Origin: CAVQFC01 sp036497895 | Lineage (GTDB): Bacteria > Acidobacteriota > Vicinamibacteria > Vicinamibacterales > CAVVIG01 | NCBI GenBank assembly: GCA_036497895.1 | Contig: DASXIR010000043.1 | Location: 1 to 36,958, forward strand | Direction: 5' to 3' | DNA length: 36,958 bases | Shown: piece by piece, positions 14,713-22,406 of the stretch | How the letters are laid out: each line of letters opens with the position of its first letter | Numbering within the stretch: the first letter of the stretch is position 1 | Made by a program: the position numbers and the translations under genes | Notes under the pieces: model-generated | Database searches by the model: none | Seen by the model: only the letters and a program-made list of their open reading frames with translations | Told to the model about the DNA's origin: nothing

Positions 14713-16059
14713 ATGGCTACTGATGTCGTGATGCCGCAGATGGGCGAGTCGATCGCCGAGGGCACGATCGTCCGCTGGATCAAGAAAGTCGGCGACAAGA
14801 TCGACCGCGACGAGCCGTTGTTCGAGATTTCCACGGACAAGGTGGACGCGGAAATCCCCTCGCCGGCCGCGGGCGTCATCTCCGAGATTCGGGTCAAGGA
14901 AGGCGAGACGGTCCCGATCAACAGCATCGTCGCCGTGATTGGATCCGCCGCTGACGCCGCCGCCAGGCCGTCTGCGCCGGCCCCGTCGGCGCCTCTCCCG
15001 CACTATCACGATCGAGACGAGCCGGCTGTGGTGCCGGCACCGGCATCGGCGGCGGCATCCGTCCCAGCTCGACCCGCGCCTGCGCCAGTTCCGGCGGCGC
15101 CGCCGGTCGAGAGGCCGCACGCGGCCTCAGCTGAAGAAGCGATTCGTGAACGTTCGTCGCCGCTGGTGCGGAAGATCGCGAAAGAGAATCAGGTCGACAT
15201 CTCGCAGATCCACGGCACCGGCATCGCCGGGCGTGTCACCAAGGAAGACATCCTCGGCTTCATCGACAAAGGCGCAAATGGCCAGGCCGGGCAAGTGGCG
15301 CGGGCCCCGCAGAGCCAGGCCGGTCAGGCCGGCGCGGGTGCGCATCCATCGCCGCCGATCAGGCCCGGCGCCGGCGATCGGGTCGAGAAGATGTCGGTGA
15401 TGCGCAAGCGGATCGCCGAGCACATGGTGCTCAGCCGCAAAACGTCCGCGCATGTGCACTCGGTGTTCGAGGTCAATTTTTCCCGCATCGACAGCATTCG
15501 CAAGGCGCGCAAAGCGGAGTTCGAGCAGGCCGGCGCCAAGCTCACCTACATGTCGTTCATCATCAAGGCGGTGGTGGACGCGCTACGCCACGTGCCGATT
15601 GTCAACGCCTCGGTGGACGGCGACTCGGTGATCTACCACGGCGACATCCACGTCGGCGTCGCGGTCGCGCTCGACTGGGGTCTGATCGTGCCGGTGATCA
15701 AGAAGGCCGACGAGAAGAACCTGGTTGGGCTGAGCCGAGCCGTCGTCGACCTGGCCGGACGCGCCCGCGCCAAACAGTTGAAGCCGGAGGAAGTGTCCGG
15801 CGGCACCTTCACGATCACCAACCCCGGCGTGTTCGGCGCGCTGTTCGGCATGCCGATCATCAATCAGCCGCAGGTCGCGATTCTTGGCGTCGGCAACGTC
15901 GAAAAGCGAGCCGTCGTCATCGACGATGCGATTGCGATCCGGCACATGGCGTACCTCACCCTCGGCTACGATCATCGCGTCATCGACGGTGCGGTCGCCG
16001 ACGAGTTCATGTCGATGGTGAAGCGATCGCTCGAGCAGTGGGATCCGAACGTCGTCTAG
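14713..16059 (+). CDS. 2-oxoacid dehydrogenase dihydrolipoyllysine acyltransferase (E2)
   Basis: This 448-residue protein is the acyltransferase core of a pyruvate, 2-oxoglutarate or branched-chain 2-oxoacid dehydrogenase complex. It has one lipoyl domain with the lipoylated lysine in EISTDKVDAEIPSP (residue 43), a long Ala/Pro-rich linker (about 80-140), and a peripheral subunit-binding domain (SSPLVRKIAKENQVDISQIHGTG). A second linker precedes the catalytic domain, which holds the active-site DHRVIDGA near the C-terminus. It follows lpdA and overlaps lipB, so lipoylation, E2 and E3 functions are co-encoded. Substrate class cannot be fixed from the sequence alone because E1 is not in the window. 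Confidence 0.95.
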   Translation: MATDVVMPQMGESIAEGTIVRWIKKVGDKIDRDEPLFEISTDKVDAEIPSPAAGVISEIRVKEGETVPINSIVAVIGSAADAAARPSAPAPSAPLPHYHDRDEPAVVPAPASAAASVPARPAPAPVPAAPPVERPHAASAEEAIRERSSPLVRKIAKENQVDISQIHGTGIAGRVTKEDILGFIDKGANGQAGQVARAPQSQAGQAGAGAHPSPPIRPGAGDRVEKMSVMRKRIAEHMVLSRKTSAHVHSVFEVNFSRIDSIRKARKAEFEQAGAKLTYMSFIIKAVVDALRHVPIVNASVDGDSVIYHGDIHVGVAVALDWGLIVPVIKKADEKNLVGLSRAVVDLAGRARAKQLKPEEVSGGTFTITNPGVFGALFGMPIINQPQVAILGVGNVEKRAVVIDDAIAIRHMAYLTLGYDHRVIDGAVADEFMSMVKRSLEQWDPNVV

Positions 16060-16697
16060 AAGTCCGCCGGCTCGGGCCGATTCCCTACGCAGAAGCGCTC
16101 GCGATGCAGCGCGCGCTTGCCGAGGATCGGCGGGCCGGGCGGGTTGGCGATCTGCTGCTGCTGGTCGAACATCCACATGTCCTCACCCTTGGCGTCCGCG
16201 GCGATGGCGGACGCTCGCACATCCTGGCGAGCCCGGACGCGCTCGACGCCCGAGGCGTCGAGGTTCTCGAAACCGGCCGCGGCGGCGACATCACGTATCA
16301 TGGGCCGGGCCAGATCGTCGGCTATCCGATCATCGACCTGAATCCGGATCGGCGCGACGTCCATCGCTACGTGCGCGATCTCGAGGACGTGTTGATGCGG
16401 ACGATCGGCGACTACGGCATCGAGGCGGCGCGCGTCGAGGGCCTGACCGGCGTCTGGGTCGGGCGTGAGAAAATCGCCGCGATCGGCGTCCGCATCGCGC
16501 GCTGGATCACCAGTCATGGGTTCGCCTTGAACGTCACCACCGATCTTGAATACTTCGATCTGATTGTGCCGTGCGGAATCGCCGATCGCGGCGTGACCTC
16601 ACTGGCGCGGCTGCTCGGACGTCCGGTCGATCGACGCGAGGTCGAGGACCGAGTCGCCACGCATTTTGCGGCGGTGTTCGGGGCGATTCTCGAATGA
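16038..16697 (+). CDS. lipB: Octanoyl-ACP:protein octanoyltransferase LipB
   Basis: LipB transfers octanoyl groups from acyl carrier protein to lipoyl-domain lysines, the first step of protein lipoylation. The 219-residue product has LLLVEHPHVLTLG, the signature GRGGDITYHGPGQIVGYPI, the conserved lysine in VWVGREKIAAIGV and the catalytic cysteine in DLIVPCGIADRGVTSL. The only plausible start is GTG at 16038, inside the end of the E2 gene (22-base overlap), so translation is probably coupled to its substrate protein. It overlaps the next gene by four bases (ATGA). Length is normal. lipA was not seen in the window. Confidence 0.95.
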   Translation: MGSERRLEVRRLGPIPYAEALAMQRALAEDRRAGRVGDLLLLVEHPHVLTLGVRGDGGRSHILASPDALDARGVEVLETGRGGDITYHGPGQIVGYPIIDLNPDRRDVHRYVRDLEDVLMRTIGDYGIEAARVEGLTGVWVGREKIAAIGVRIARWITSHGFALNVTTDLEYFDLIVPCGIADRGVTSLARLLGRPVDRREVEDRVATHFAAVFGAILE

Positions 16698-17398
16698 CGT
16701 CGCAGGCGCGGCTGGTACGCCCGACTGTCCTCACCAAAATCGCGATGGTCGTCAGCGTCGCGTCGATTGCGTGGAGCCTCGCCTTTCTGTTGTTCCGCTA
16801 TCCGCAGCTGCCGGATCTCCTTCCGGTCCACTTCGGACCGAGGGGGGTGGACGGGTGGCAATTCAAGACCTACTGGCGTGTGCTGCTGTCTGTATTCATT
16901 CAACTGGCACTGGCACTGACGCTGGGTGCGATCGGCGCGCTGCTGCTGTCGCGGCCGCACGGCGCCCACGATCAGGACGCGCCGGACGTTCGTGCCGCAG
17001 CGACCGCCGCCGAGGCGGTGGCGCTGCTGACGGCGATTTGGGTGGTTTTCCAGGGCTATGCCGGCGTGGCGCTGGCGCTGGTGTGGCAGCGCGGCCGCGC
17101 CACGCTCGGGTCCGGGTATACGTATCTCGAGCTGCTCGGCATCGCCCTGACGATCGCGGTGTCCGTCCGCGCCCACGTGCGGCTGGGCCGACCCGAAGCT
17201 CGACCGTTCATAGCGTCCCATTGGCGGTACGGTCAGCTCTACAATAATCGCGAGGATCCCGCCCTCTTCGTGCCTACCCGCCAGGGCGCACGGTGGACCC
17301 TCAATTTCGGCCGTCCCGTGGCTGCCGCCCTGCTCGGAATCATCCTCGCCCTGGGGATTGTTTGCCCGGCGATCATTCTCGGCTTGTTATTGAGATAA
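16694..17398 (+). CDS. DUF1648/DUF5808-type membrane protein
   Basis: The 234-residue protein has about five hydrophobic helices. The N-terminal part contains LPVHFGPRGVDGWQFKTYWRV, typical of DUF1648 (usually LPxHxxxxGxxDxW). The C-terminal part contains HWRYGQLYNNREDPALFVPT followed by GWTLNFG-like RWTLNFGRP, the DUF5808 signature. Proteins with this pairing occur in Gram-positive bacteria and acidobacteria, often near signalling genes; their activity is unknown. It begins in a four-base ATGA overlap with lipB, so it is in that operon by position. No catalytic residues can be proposed. Confidence 0.8.
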   Translation: MTSQARLVRPTVLTKIAMVVSVASIAWSLAFLLFRYPQLPDLLPVHFGPRGVDGWQFKTYWRVLLSVFIQLALALTLGAIGALLLSRPHGAHDQDAPDVRAAATAAEAVALLTAIWVVFQGYAGVALALVWQRGRATLGSGYTYLELLGIALTIAVSVRAHVRLGRPEARPFIASHWRYGQLYNNREDPALFVPTRQGARWTLNFGRPVAAALLGIILALGIVCPAIILGLLLR

Positions 17399-17473
17399 AA
17401 GGACTTATCGAAAGTAGTTCACGTCTGGAATATTTCCGCGGGGATTGGGGTTTTACATCCCACACGAGGATAT

Positions 17474-18103
17474 ATGAGGGACCCCAAGGACACACTTCTT
17501 CTCGAACGCCTGCAGGCAGGCGACGAGGGGGCGTTGGCGGACCTGGCCGACGCCTACAGTTCCAAGATTTATCAACTCGCCTTCCGCTATCTGCGAAACA
17601 AGGAAGACGCTGAAGAGATCACGCAGGACGTGCTCTTCAAGGTCTACCGGAAGGTGGGCGCATTCCGCGGTGACGCTGCGTTGTCGTCGTGGATTTACCG
17701 CATCACGTTCAACGCCGCCATGTCGCGATTGCGCACGGCGCGTTATCAGCGCTCGCAAGAGGAAGATCGTCAAGCCGTGTCGATGGATGCTGACGGCTCG
17801 AGCGTCGCGCTGACGCCGGACGTCGCAGACTGGAGCGACCTTGCCGACGAACAGGTGCTGCGCTCGCAGCTGAGACAGCGCGTGTTCCGCGCGATTCTCG
17901 CGCTGCCCGCAATCTATCGCGCGCCGGTGATGCTGCGCGACATCCAGGGCATGTCAACCGAAGAAGCCAGCGCGATGCTGCACGTCAAAGATCAGACGTT
18001 GAAGTCGCGCCTGCATCGAGGCCGCCTGATTCTCCGCAAGCAGCTCGCCGATTTCGCCGGCGGTCTGTCGCTGCACCAGCCGGCTTACGGCGCGATTGGG
18101 TAA
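17474..18103 (+). CDS. RNA polymerase ECF sigma factor (sigma-70 family)
   Basis: This 209-residue sigma factor has region 2 (LADAYSSKIYQLAFRYLRNKEDAEEITQDVLFKVYRKV, then FRGDAALSSWIYRITFNAAMSRLR) and region 4 (LPAIYRAPVMLRDIQGMSTEEASAMLHVKDQTLKSRLHRGRLILRKQL). Those features define the extracytoplasmic-function group that directs RNA polymerase to specific promoters. A long linker of about 40 residues separates the two regions. The start ATG at 17474 has GAGG upstream. No anti-sigma gene is adjacent: the gene is followed by a strong hairpin and a converging gene. A GGAATATTTCC element at 17430-17440 is a candidate autoregulatory -35 region, but this is weak. Confidence 0.93.
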   Translation: MRDPKDTLLLERLQAGDEGALADLADAYSSKIYQLAFRYLRNKEDAEEITQDVLFKVYRKVGAFRGDAALSSWIYRITFNAAMSRLRTARYQRSQEEDRQAVSMDADGSSVALTPDVADWSDLADEQVLRSQLRQRVFRAILALPAIYRAPVMLRDIQGMSTEEASAMLHVKDQTLKSRLHRGRLILRKQLADFAGGLSLHQPAYGAIG

Positions 18104-18119
18104 CCTCTCGGGATTGGTG

Positions 18120-18149
18120 ACTGGGCAATCGATTCAATGATTGCCCAGT
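18120..18149. terminator. Bidirectional hairpin between the ECF sigma gene and the MDH-like gene
   Basis: ACTGGGCAATC at 18120-18130 pairs perfectly with GATTGCCCAGT at 18139-18149 across an eight-base loop. The stem lies 16 bases after the sigma factor stop and 35 bases after the end of the converging minus-strand gene. The plus strand continues AAGTTTCT, a weak T-rich tail. Confidence 0.65.
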
Positions 18150-18184
18150 AAGTTTCTGGGCCCTCCAGCCAGCAATTTCCGCAG

Positions 18185-19024
18185 CTACAACATCACCGCA
18201 TTGTCGAGCGCAATCTGCTCGACCACGCTTAGCGCTGGCGCCAGCACATCGACGATTCCGGCCGGTCCCAACCGAACCGGGAGCGCTCCGGTGCGATGGC
18301 GTGCCGCGGCCGCCGGCTCCGGCGCGACAAAGCAGCTCGCAATCCGGCGCGACCGGCCCGCCATCGCTTCGATGACCATCGTTGCTGCAGTGGCCAGTGC
18401 ATATGGACCCGGCGGCCATAACGCCGTCACGCGCGCGCTCAGGCGTCGCCTCGTGGGCTCATCCAGGATCCGCGTCAACGCAAACCCGGCCATCGTTGCG
18501 TCTTCCCAGGGAATCACCGTGTGATGGGGCGGGACGCCAAGCACCGAGAGCGCGACGTCGCGCGGCGATCCGGCAGCGGCAAGGGCCACCAGGGCGCGCG
18601 CTCCGCCGGCAAGCGCTTCAGGCGCTGAACCGAACAGTCGATCGCGCCGGAAGCTCAGCTCGCGGACGCCCCGATCGATCAGCTCGCGTTGGGACGCGCC
18701 GGCGCAGACGATGAGCGCGCCCGCGGACGCCGACAGGCGCTTCAAGAGCAACCATCCTTCGTCACCCTGCCATTCGCCGCCGCCCATCCGATCCGCAAGC
18801 ACAACCACCGAGGCGCCGGCCGCGCGAGAGAGGTCGGGCGACCCGGTCAGTTGTGTGGCGAAGCCTTCGACCGGTCCAGCCTGCGCGATGTCGAGCGCCT
18901 TGCCCGCCGCCGCGCGTCCGGTCTCGTCGATGAGCCGGATCGATCGGACGCAGTCCCGCCGCGCCAGGACGTGCGCCACCGCACCACCCAGCTCGCCGGC
19001 TCCAATAATGACCACGTCATGCAT
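18185..19024 (-). CDS. Malate/lactate dehydrogenase-like protein lacking usual catalytic residues
   Basis: The 279-residue product has the N-terminal Rossmann motif VVIIGAGELGGAVAHVLARRD and the adenosine-binding RLIDETG, followed by AAGKALDIAQA, which is typical of malate dehydrogenase. The middle and C-terminal parts are shorter and altered. The substrate loop with paired arginines is replaced by DRMGGGEWQGDEGW. The region normally holding NPVD reads AGASQRE. The usual GEHGD catalytic histidine region reads LGVPPHHTVIPW. It may bind a dinucleotide without acting as malate dehydrogenase. It converges with the sigma factor gene and is divergent from the SDR gene (23 bases between starts). The frame is intact over its whole length, so it is unlikely to be a decayed gene. 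Confidence 0.8.
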   Translation of the reverse strand: MHDVVIIGAGELGGAVAHVLARRDCVRSIRLIDETGRAAAGKALDIAQAGPVEGFATQLTGSPDLSRAAGASVVVLADRMGGGEWQGDEGWLLLKRLSASAGALIVCAGASQRELIDRGVRELSFRRDRLFGSAPEALAGGARALVALAAAGSPRDVALSVLGVPPHHTVIPWEDATMAGFALTRILDEPTRRRLSARVTALWPPGPYALATAATMVIEAMAGRSRRIASCFVAPEPAAAARHRTGALPVRLGPAGIVDVLAPALSVVEQIALDNAVML

Positions 19025-19034
19025 CGCCCTGCGA

Positions 19035-19040
19035 TATTGT
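19035..19040 (+). promoter_or_regulatory. Candidate -10 element for the SDR gene
   Basis: TATTGT (four of six matches to TATAAT) ends seven bases before the ATG at 19048, so transcription would begin at or just before the start codon. It is consistent with the leaderless pattern seen at other genes in the window; no -35 was identified. Confidence 0.35.
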
Positions 19041-19047
19041 AGTGGCT

Positions 19048-19767
19048 ATGCAATCGCTCAGAGGAAAAGTCGCGCTCGTGACCGGCGGATCGCGCGGCAT
19101 TGGTCTCGCCATCGCACGCGCGCTGGTCGCGGACGGCGTCCAGGTCGTCGTCACGGGCCGGAGCGAGGCGCACTTGTCTGCCGCCCGGCCGTTGATCGAG
19201 GCCGCCGGGCCCGGTGGCGTCGAGACACTGCAGGCCGACGTTCGTCGCTATGACGATGTGACGCGCGCGCTGGAAGGAACGGTGGCGCGATTCGGCGGCC
19301 TCGACATCCTGATCAACAACGCCGGCATCGGGATCTTCGCTGATGTCGCCGCGATGACTCCGGCGCAATGGTCAGAAGTCATCGACACCAACCTGACCGG
19401 AGTCTTCAACGCCTGTCAGGCCGCGCTGCCGCATCTGCGCCGTCGCGGCGGCGGCTTCATCATCAACATCAGCAGCCTGGCCGGGAAGAACCCGTTCGTG
19501 AAGGGTGCGGCCTACTGTGCGTCGAAAGCCGGGTTGAACGCGTTCAGCGAGGCGCTGATGCAGGAAGTGCGCTACGACAACATCCGGGTCAGCTACGTGA
19601 TGCCCGGATCGGTGGCGACAGGATTTTCGAGCGGCGACGAGACCAAGGGCGCGGACTGGAAGATTTCATCGGACGAGGTCGCCGAGGTGGTGGTCAACCT
19701 GCTGCGGCACAATCCGCGCAGCCTGCCGAGCCGCGTCGAACTCCGTCCCTCGAAGCCGCAGAAGTAG
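19048..19767 (+). CDS. Short-chain dehydrogenase/reductase (3-oxoacyl-ACP reductase-like)
   Basis: This classical SDR has 239 residues. It has the nucleotide-binding TGGSRGIGLAIARAL, the NNAGIG motif, the active-site serine in INISSLAGKNPF, and the catalytic YCASK (Tyr and Lys). The arginine after the first beta strand (VVTGRSEAHL) favours NADP(H). The nearest family resemblance is FabG/3-ketoacyl reductases, but the substrate cannot be assigned. I prefer the ATG at 19048; a GTG at 19042 would add two residues. It forms a tight plus-strand group with the next two genes (stop to next ATG, one base). Confidence 0.92.
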   Translation: MQSLRGKVALVTGGSRGIGLAIARALVADGVQVVVTGRSEAHLSAARPLIEAAGPGGVETLQADVRRYDDVTRALEGTVARFGGLDILINNAGIGIFADVAAMTPAQWSEVIDTNLTGVFNACQAALPHLRRRGGGFIINISSLAGKNPFVKGAAYCASKAGLNAFSEALMQEVRYDNIRVSYVMPGSVATGFSSGDETKGADWKISSDEVAEVVVNLLRHNPRSLPSRVELRPSKPQK

Positions 19768-19768
19768 C

Positions 19769-20044
19769 ATGACCGTATTCGACAAACACCACGATACCCT
19801 CGAGCATCACGAAACGATGATGGGTCCGGCGCGCGGCCGTCTCGCGGTCGCCCTCGATCTGCTGACCGATTCACTTGCGCTGGTCGGACAGCACGGCGTC
19901 TACTGCCGCAGCGATCGGTTCCCGGGCCAGCCCAAAATGGACATCGCGCTGGTGATCGAGCAGTTGAACGACGCCAAACAACTGGTGCAGAGCACGATGG
20001 ACACGCTCAAGGCGCAGCGCGCCGGCATTCAGCCGCAGTCCTGA
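19769..20044 (+). CDS. Small hypothetical protein (91 residues), possibly helical
   Basis: No family is recognised. The 91-residue product has no membrane segment and appears mainly helical: a histidine-rich start (MTVFDKHHDTLEHHETMM), LAVALDLLTDSLALVGQHGVYC, then MDIALVIEQLNDAKQLVQST. It sits between the SDR gene (one base gap) and the kinase-like gene (11-base gap) on the same strand, so the three are probably co-transcribed. Its conserved-looking amphipathic pattern and tight spacing support a real gene. No function is proposed. Confidence 0.7.
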   Translation: MTVFDKHHDTLEHHETMMGPARGRLAVALDLLTDSLALVGQHGVYCRSDRFPGQPKMDIALVIEQLNDAKQLVQSTMDTLKAQRAGIQPQS

Positions 20045-20055
20045 TTCCATCGCCC

Positions 20056-21042
20056 ATGTTCGAGACACTCGGACTCTACAAGATTCTCGAACCGATCGGC
20101 TCCGGTGGCATCGGTGAATTGTTGCGCGCGCGCGACACGCGGCTTGGCCGGACCGTCGCGATCAGGGTTGTCGCCCCTTCCATTGCCGACGACCCGGCGA
20201 AACGCGCTCGCTTTCTTGAAGACGCGCGCGCGGCTGAAGCGTTGTCGCACCCGAATATCGCGGCGCTGTACGAAATCGGGGAGGATCAGGGGGCTCTGTT
20301 TCTGGTGTTCGAGTTCGTGCCGGGCGAGACTCTCAAGTCCACGATCGCCGGCCGGCCGATGAATCCGCGGCGAGCGATCGATCTCGCCGTCCAGATCGCC
20401 GACGCGCTGGCCGAGGCACACGCCGTCGGCGTGGTCCACCGAGACATCAGGCCCGGCAGCATTCTCGTCACTCCCAAAGGCAACGCCAAGCTGCTCGATT
20501 TCGGTCTGGCGTCGTGGACGAAAGGAGGCGCCGAGCGCGAACAGGCAGCGACGCTGGTGGCCGGCGGCAGCGGGACGACGATGGCGATTGCCCCGTATTT
20601 GTCGCCCGAACAGGTGCTAGGCGAGGCGCTCGACCAGCGGACTGACGTCTTCTCGCTCGCGATCGTCCTGTTCGAAATGGCGACGGGCTCGCTGCCGTTT
20701 GCCGGTACCACGCCGGACGCCGTCGCGCTGCGCATCGCCCAGGCGGTACCGGTTGTGCCCTCGTCGTTGAACCCTGAACTGCCCGCGGAACTGGATGCCA
20801 TCCTCGCCAAGGCGCTGTCGAAGAGTCCCACTCTCCGCTACGAGGCGGCTGCGACGCTGGCTGCCGAGCTCCGTTCCGTCGGGGCAATTCTCGATGTCCG
20901 CAGCGATGTCAGCGAGGCTGCCGCCGCTGCCGTCGTTGACGGTCCGCCCCGCTCGTCAAAGGTCTGGGTGGTGCTGCTCGTCCTCGCCGCGATCGGCGCC
21001 GCTGGCTGGTTGATGAGGGGTCGCCTCGCCGCGCTGTGGTGA
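20056..21042 (+). CDS. Membrane-anchored Ser/Thr kinase-like protein, probable pseudokinase
   Basis: The 328-residue protein has a complete PknB-type kinase fold: glycine loop IGSGGIGELLRARD (residues 14-27), DFG at 138-140, APYLSPEQVLGEALDQRTDVFSLAIVLFEM and a C-terminal membrane helix at about 302-319 with a very short tail. Three catalytic positions are changed. The VAIK lysine is Arg37 (VAIRVV). The helix-C glutamate position reads EDARAA, with Asp instead of Glu aligned by my eye. The catalytic loop reads HRDIRPGSI, so Lys becomes Arg122 and the metal-binding Asn becomes Ser125. Asp120 and the DFG Asp138 are kept. It may bind nucleotide weakly or act as a scaffold. It has no sensor domain after the helix, unlike most acidobacterial kinases. 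Confidence 0.9.
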   Translation: MFETLGLYKILEPIGSGGIGELLRARDTRLGRTVAIRVVAPSIADDPAKRARFLEDARAAEALSHPNIAALYEIGEDQGALFLVFEFVPGETLKSTIAGRPMNPRRAIDLAVQIADALAEAHAVGVVHRDIRPGSILVTPKGNAKLLDFGLASWTKGGAEREQAATLVAGGSGTTMAIAPYLSPEQVLGEALDQRTDVFSLAIVLFEMATGSLPFAGTTPDAVALRIAQAVPVVPSSLNPELPAELDAILAKALSKSPTLRYEAAATLAAELRSVGAILDVRSDVSEAAAAAVVDGPPRSSKVWVVLLVLAAIGAAGWLMRGRLAALW

Positions 21043-21061
21043 ACCGGGCAGCCGCCTGGGG

Positions 21062-22021
21062 TCAGCGCTGGAGCAAAGCGCCGAGTTTTCGCCGATCGAT
21101 ATTCGCCCCTGACACGATCACTACTGCCTTGCGGCCGGAGACGTCCACGCGCCTGGCCGCTACCGCCGCTGTCGCGGCCGCGCCGGCGCCTTCGGCCACC
21201 AGATGATCGCTTTCCACGAGGCCGACCACCGCCGCCGAGAGGTCCTCTTCGCTCACCGTCACAATCCGATCGACGAAGCGCTGGATCAAGTCGAAGGTGA
21301 TGGTGTCGGGATCCGGGTTACCGCCGAGACCGTCGGCCAGCGTCGCGCCCGGAACGATTTCGACCAGCCGTCCGGCGCGGACGCTGGTTTGAAACGGACA
21401 CGACGCTTCGACCTCGACGCCGACGACCTCGCAGCCGGAATTGATCGCCTTCGCCGCCAGCGCGACGCCGCTAATCAGGCCGCCTCCGCCGACCGGAACG
21501 ACGAGGACCGCGGTATCCGCGGCGTCTTCGAAAATCTCGAGCGCGACTGTCGCCGCACCGGCGATGACGTCAGTATCGCTGTACGGCGAGATGTATACCG
21601 CGCCCGATTCTGTGGCGTGGGCTTTCGCCATCCGCTCCGCGGCGTCGTAATCCGAGCCGACGGCTCGCAGGTCGGCGCCGTGACGGCGAATCGCCGTCAG
21701 CTTCGTCGCCGGCGCGTCGGCCGGTGTAAAGACGACCAGCGGCAGGCCGAATTTTTCAGCCGCCTCCGCGAGCGCTCGTCCGTGATTGCCGGCGGACGCG
21801 GTGACCAGCCGTAAGGACGCCGAGCCTGGCTGTTCGAGCCGGGCGAGCACCGCATTGAAGGCACCCCGAAACTTGAAGGAATGTGAATGCTGGAGCGATT
21901 CCAGCTTCAGCGCCACATCTCCGCCCGAAATGTCGGACAGCCACGTTGACGAAGCCAACGGCGTGAGGCGGACGTACGGAGCGATCCGGCATCGAGCGCG
22001 CAGAACATCGACGAGTTGCAT
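21062..22021 (-). CDS. Threonine/serine dehydratase (PLP-dependent, fold type II)
   Basis: This 319-residue enzyme belongs to the threonine ammonia-lyase/serine racemase group. It has the PLP-binding lysine in SHSFKFRGAFNAV, the SAGNHGRALAEAA loop, the phosphate-binding glycine loop VPVGGGGLISGVA and a C-terminal EGAGAAATAA. It has no C-terminal ACT regulatory domain, so it is the short, catabolic-type form (about 320 residues), and feedback by isoleucine is not expected. It converges with the kinase gene (19-base gap) and lies 17 bases downstream of the receiver gene on the same strand. Substrate could be threonine, serine or both; racemase activity is also possible. Confidence 0.92.
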   Translation of the reverse strand: MQLVDVLRARCRIAPYVRLTPLASSTWLSDISGGDVALKLESLQHSHSFKFRGAFNAVLARLEQPGSASLRLVTASAGNHGRALAEAAEKFGLPLVVFTPADAPATKLTAIRRHGADLRAVGSDYDAAERMAKAHATESGAVYISPYSDTDVIAGAATVALEIFEDAADTAVLVVPVGGGGLISGVALAAKAINSGCEVVGVEVEASCPFQTSVRAGRLVEIVPGATLADGLGGNPDPDTITFDLIQRFVDRIVTVSEEDLSAAVVGLVESDHLVAEGAGAAATAAVAARRVDVSGRKAVVIVSGANIDRRKLGALLQR

Positions 22022-22038
22022 CTCGAAATACCGCTGGC

Positions 22039-22392
22039 TCAGCTTTTTCTGGTGAGAATCTCGCCGATTTGTTGAGCGAACGCCGATCGCGCCAGCACTT
22101 CGCCGACGCCGGCCGCGCGGGCGGCGTTGATGACGTCGGTGTGGACATGCGACGCGAAGCCGACGGTGGGAATGTCGGCCAGCGCCGGATCCTGCTTCAT
22201 CGCCGCGACGATCGCGAGCGGCCCGATACGTTCGCTGTTGAGATCGAAGATCACCATCGCCGTCGGCGTCTTGCGCATCGTCTCCAGCGCGCCGTCAACA
22301 GAGCGCGAGAAACGCAGGTCCACCCCCAGCTGATTCGCGGCGGTCTTGATTTTGGAGCTGAACATCAGGTCGTCGAGTACGGCTAAGATCAT
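22039..22392 (-). CDS. Stand-alone receiver-like (CheY-fold) protein
   Basis: The 117-residue protein aligns to a receiver domain. The acidic pair is LAVLDDLMF, the expected phospho-acceptor Asp is in AMVIFDLNSERIGPL, a Ser replaces the usual Thr in PTVGFASHVH, and the terminal conserved Lys position reads as Arg (EVLARSAF). No output domain follows. It may be a modified receiver that works by protein contact. It shares an eight-base gap between start codons with the divergent MBL-fold gene. Its -10 candidate TATCAT (minus strand, 22401-22406) lies in the MBL gene's first codons. The threonine dehydratase gene follows 17 bases downstream. Confidence 0.75.
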   Translation of the reverse strand: MILAVLDDLMFSSKIKTAANQLGVDLRFSRSVDGALETMRKTPTAMVIFDLNSERIGPLAIVAAMKQDPALADIPTVGFASHVHTDVINAARAAGVGEVLARSAFAQQIGEILTRKS

Positions 22393-22400
22393 GACAGACC

Positions 22401-22406
22401 ATGATA
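22401..22406 (-). promoter_or_regulatory. Candidate -10 element for the receiver gene, inside the divergent start codon
   Basis: TATCAT on the minus strand matches TATAAT at five of six positions and lies eight bases before the receiver ATG. The hexamer overlaps the ATG of the divergent MBL gene, so the promoter is embedded in the neighbour's coding start. Confidence 0.4.
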
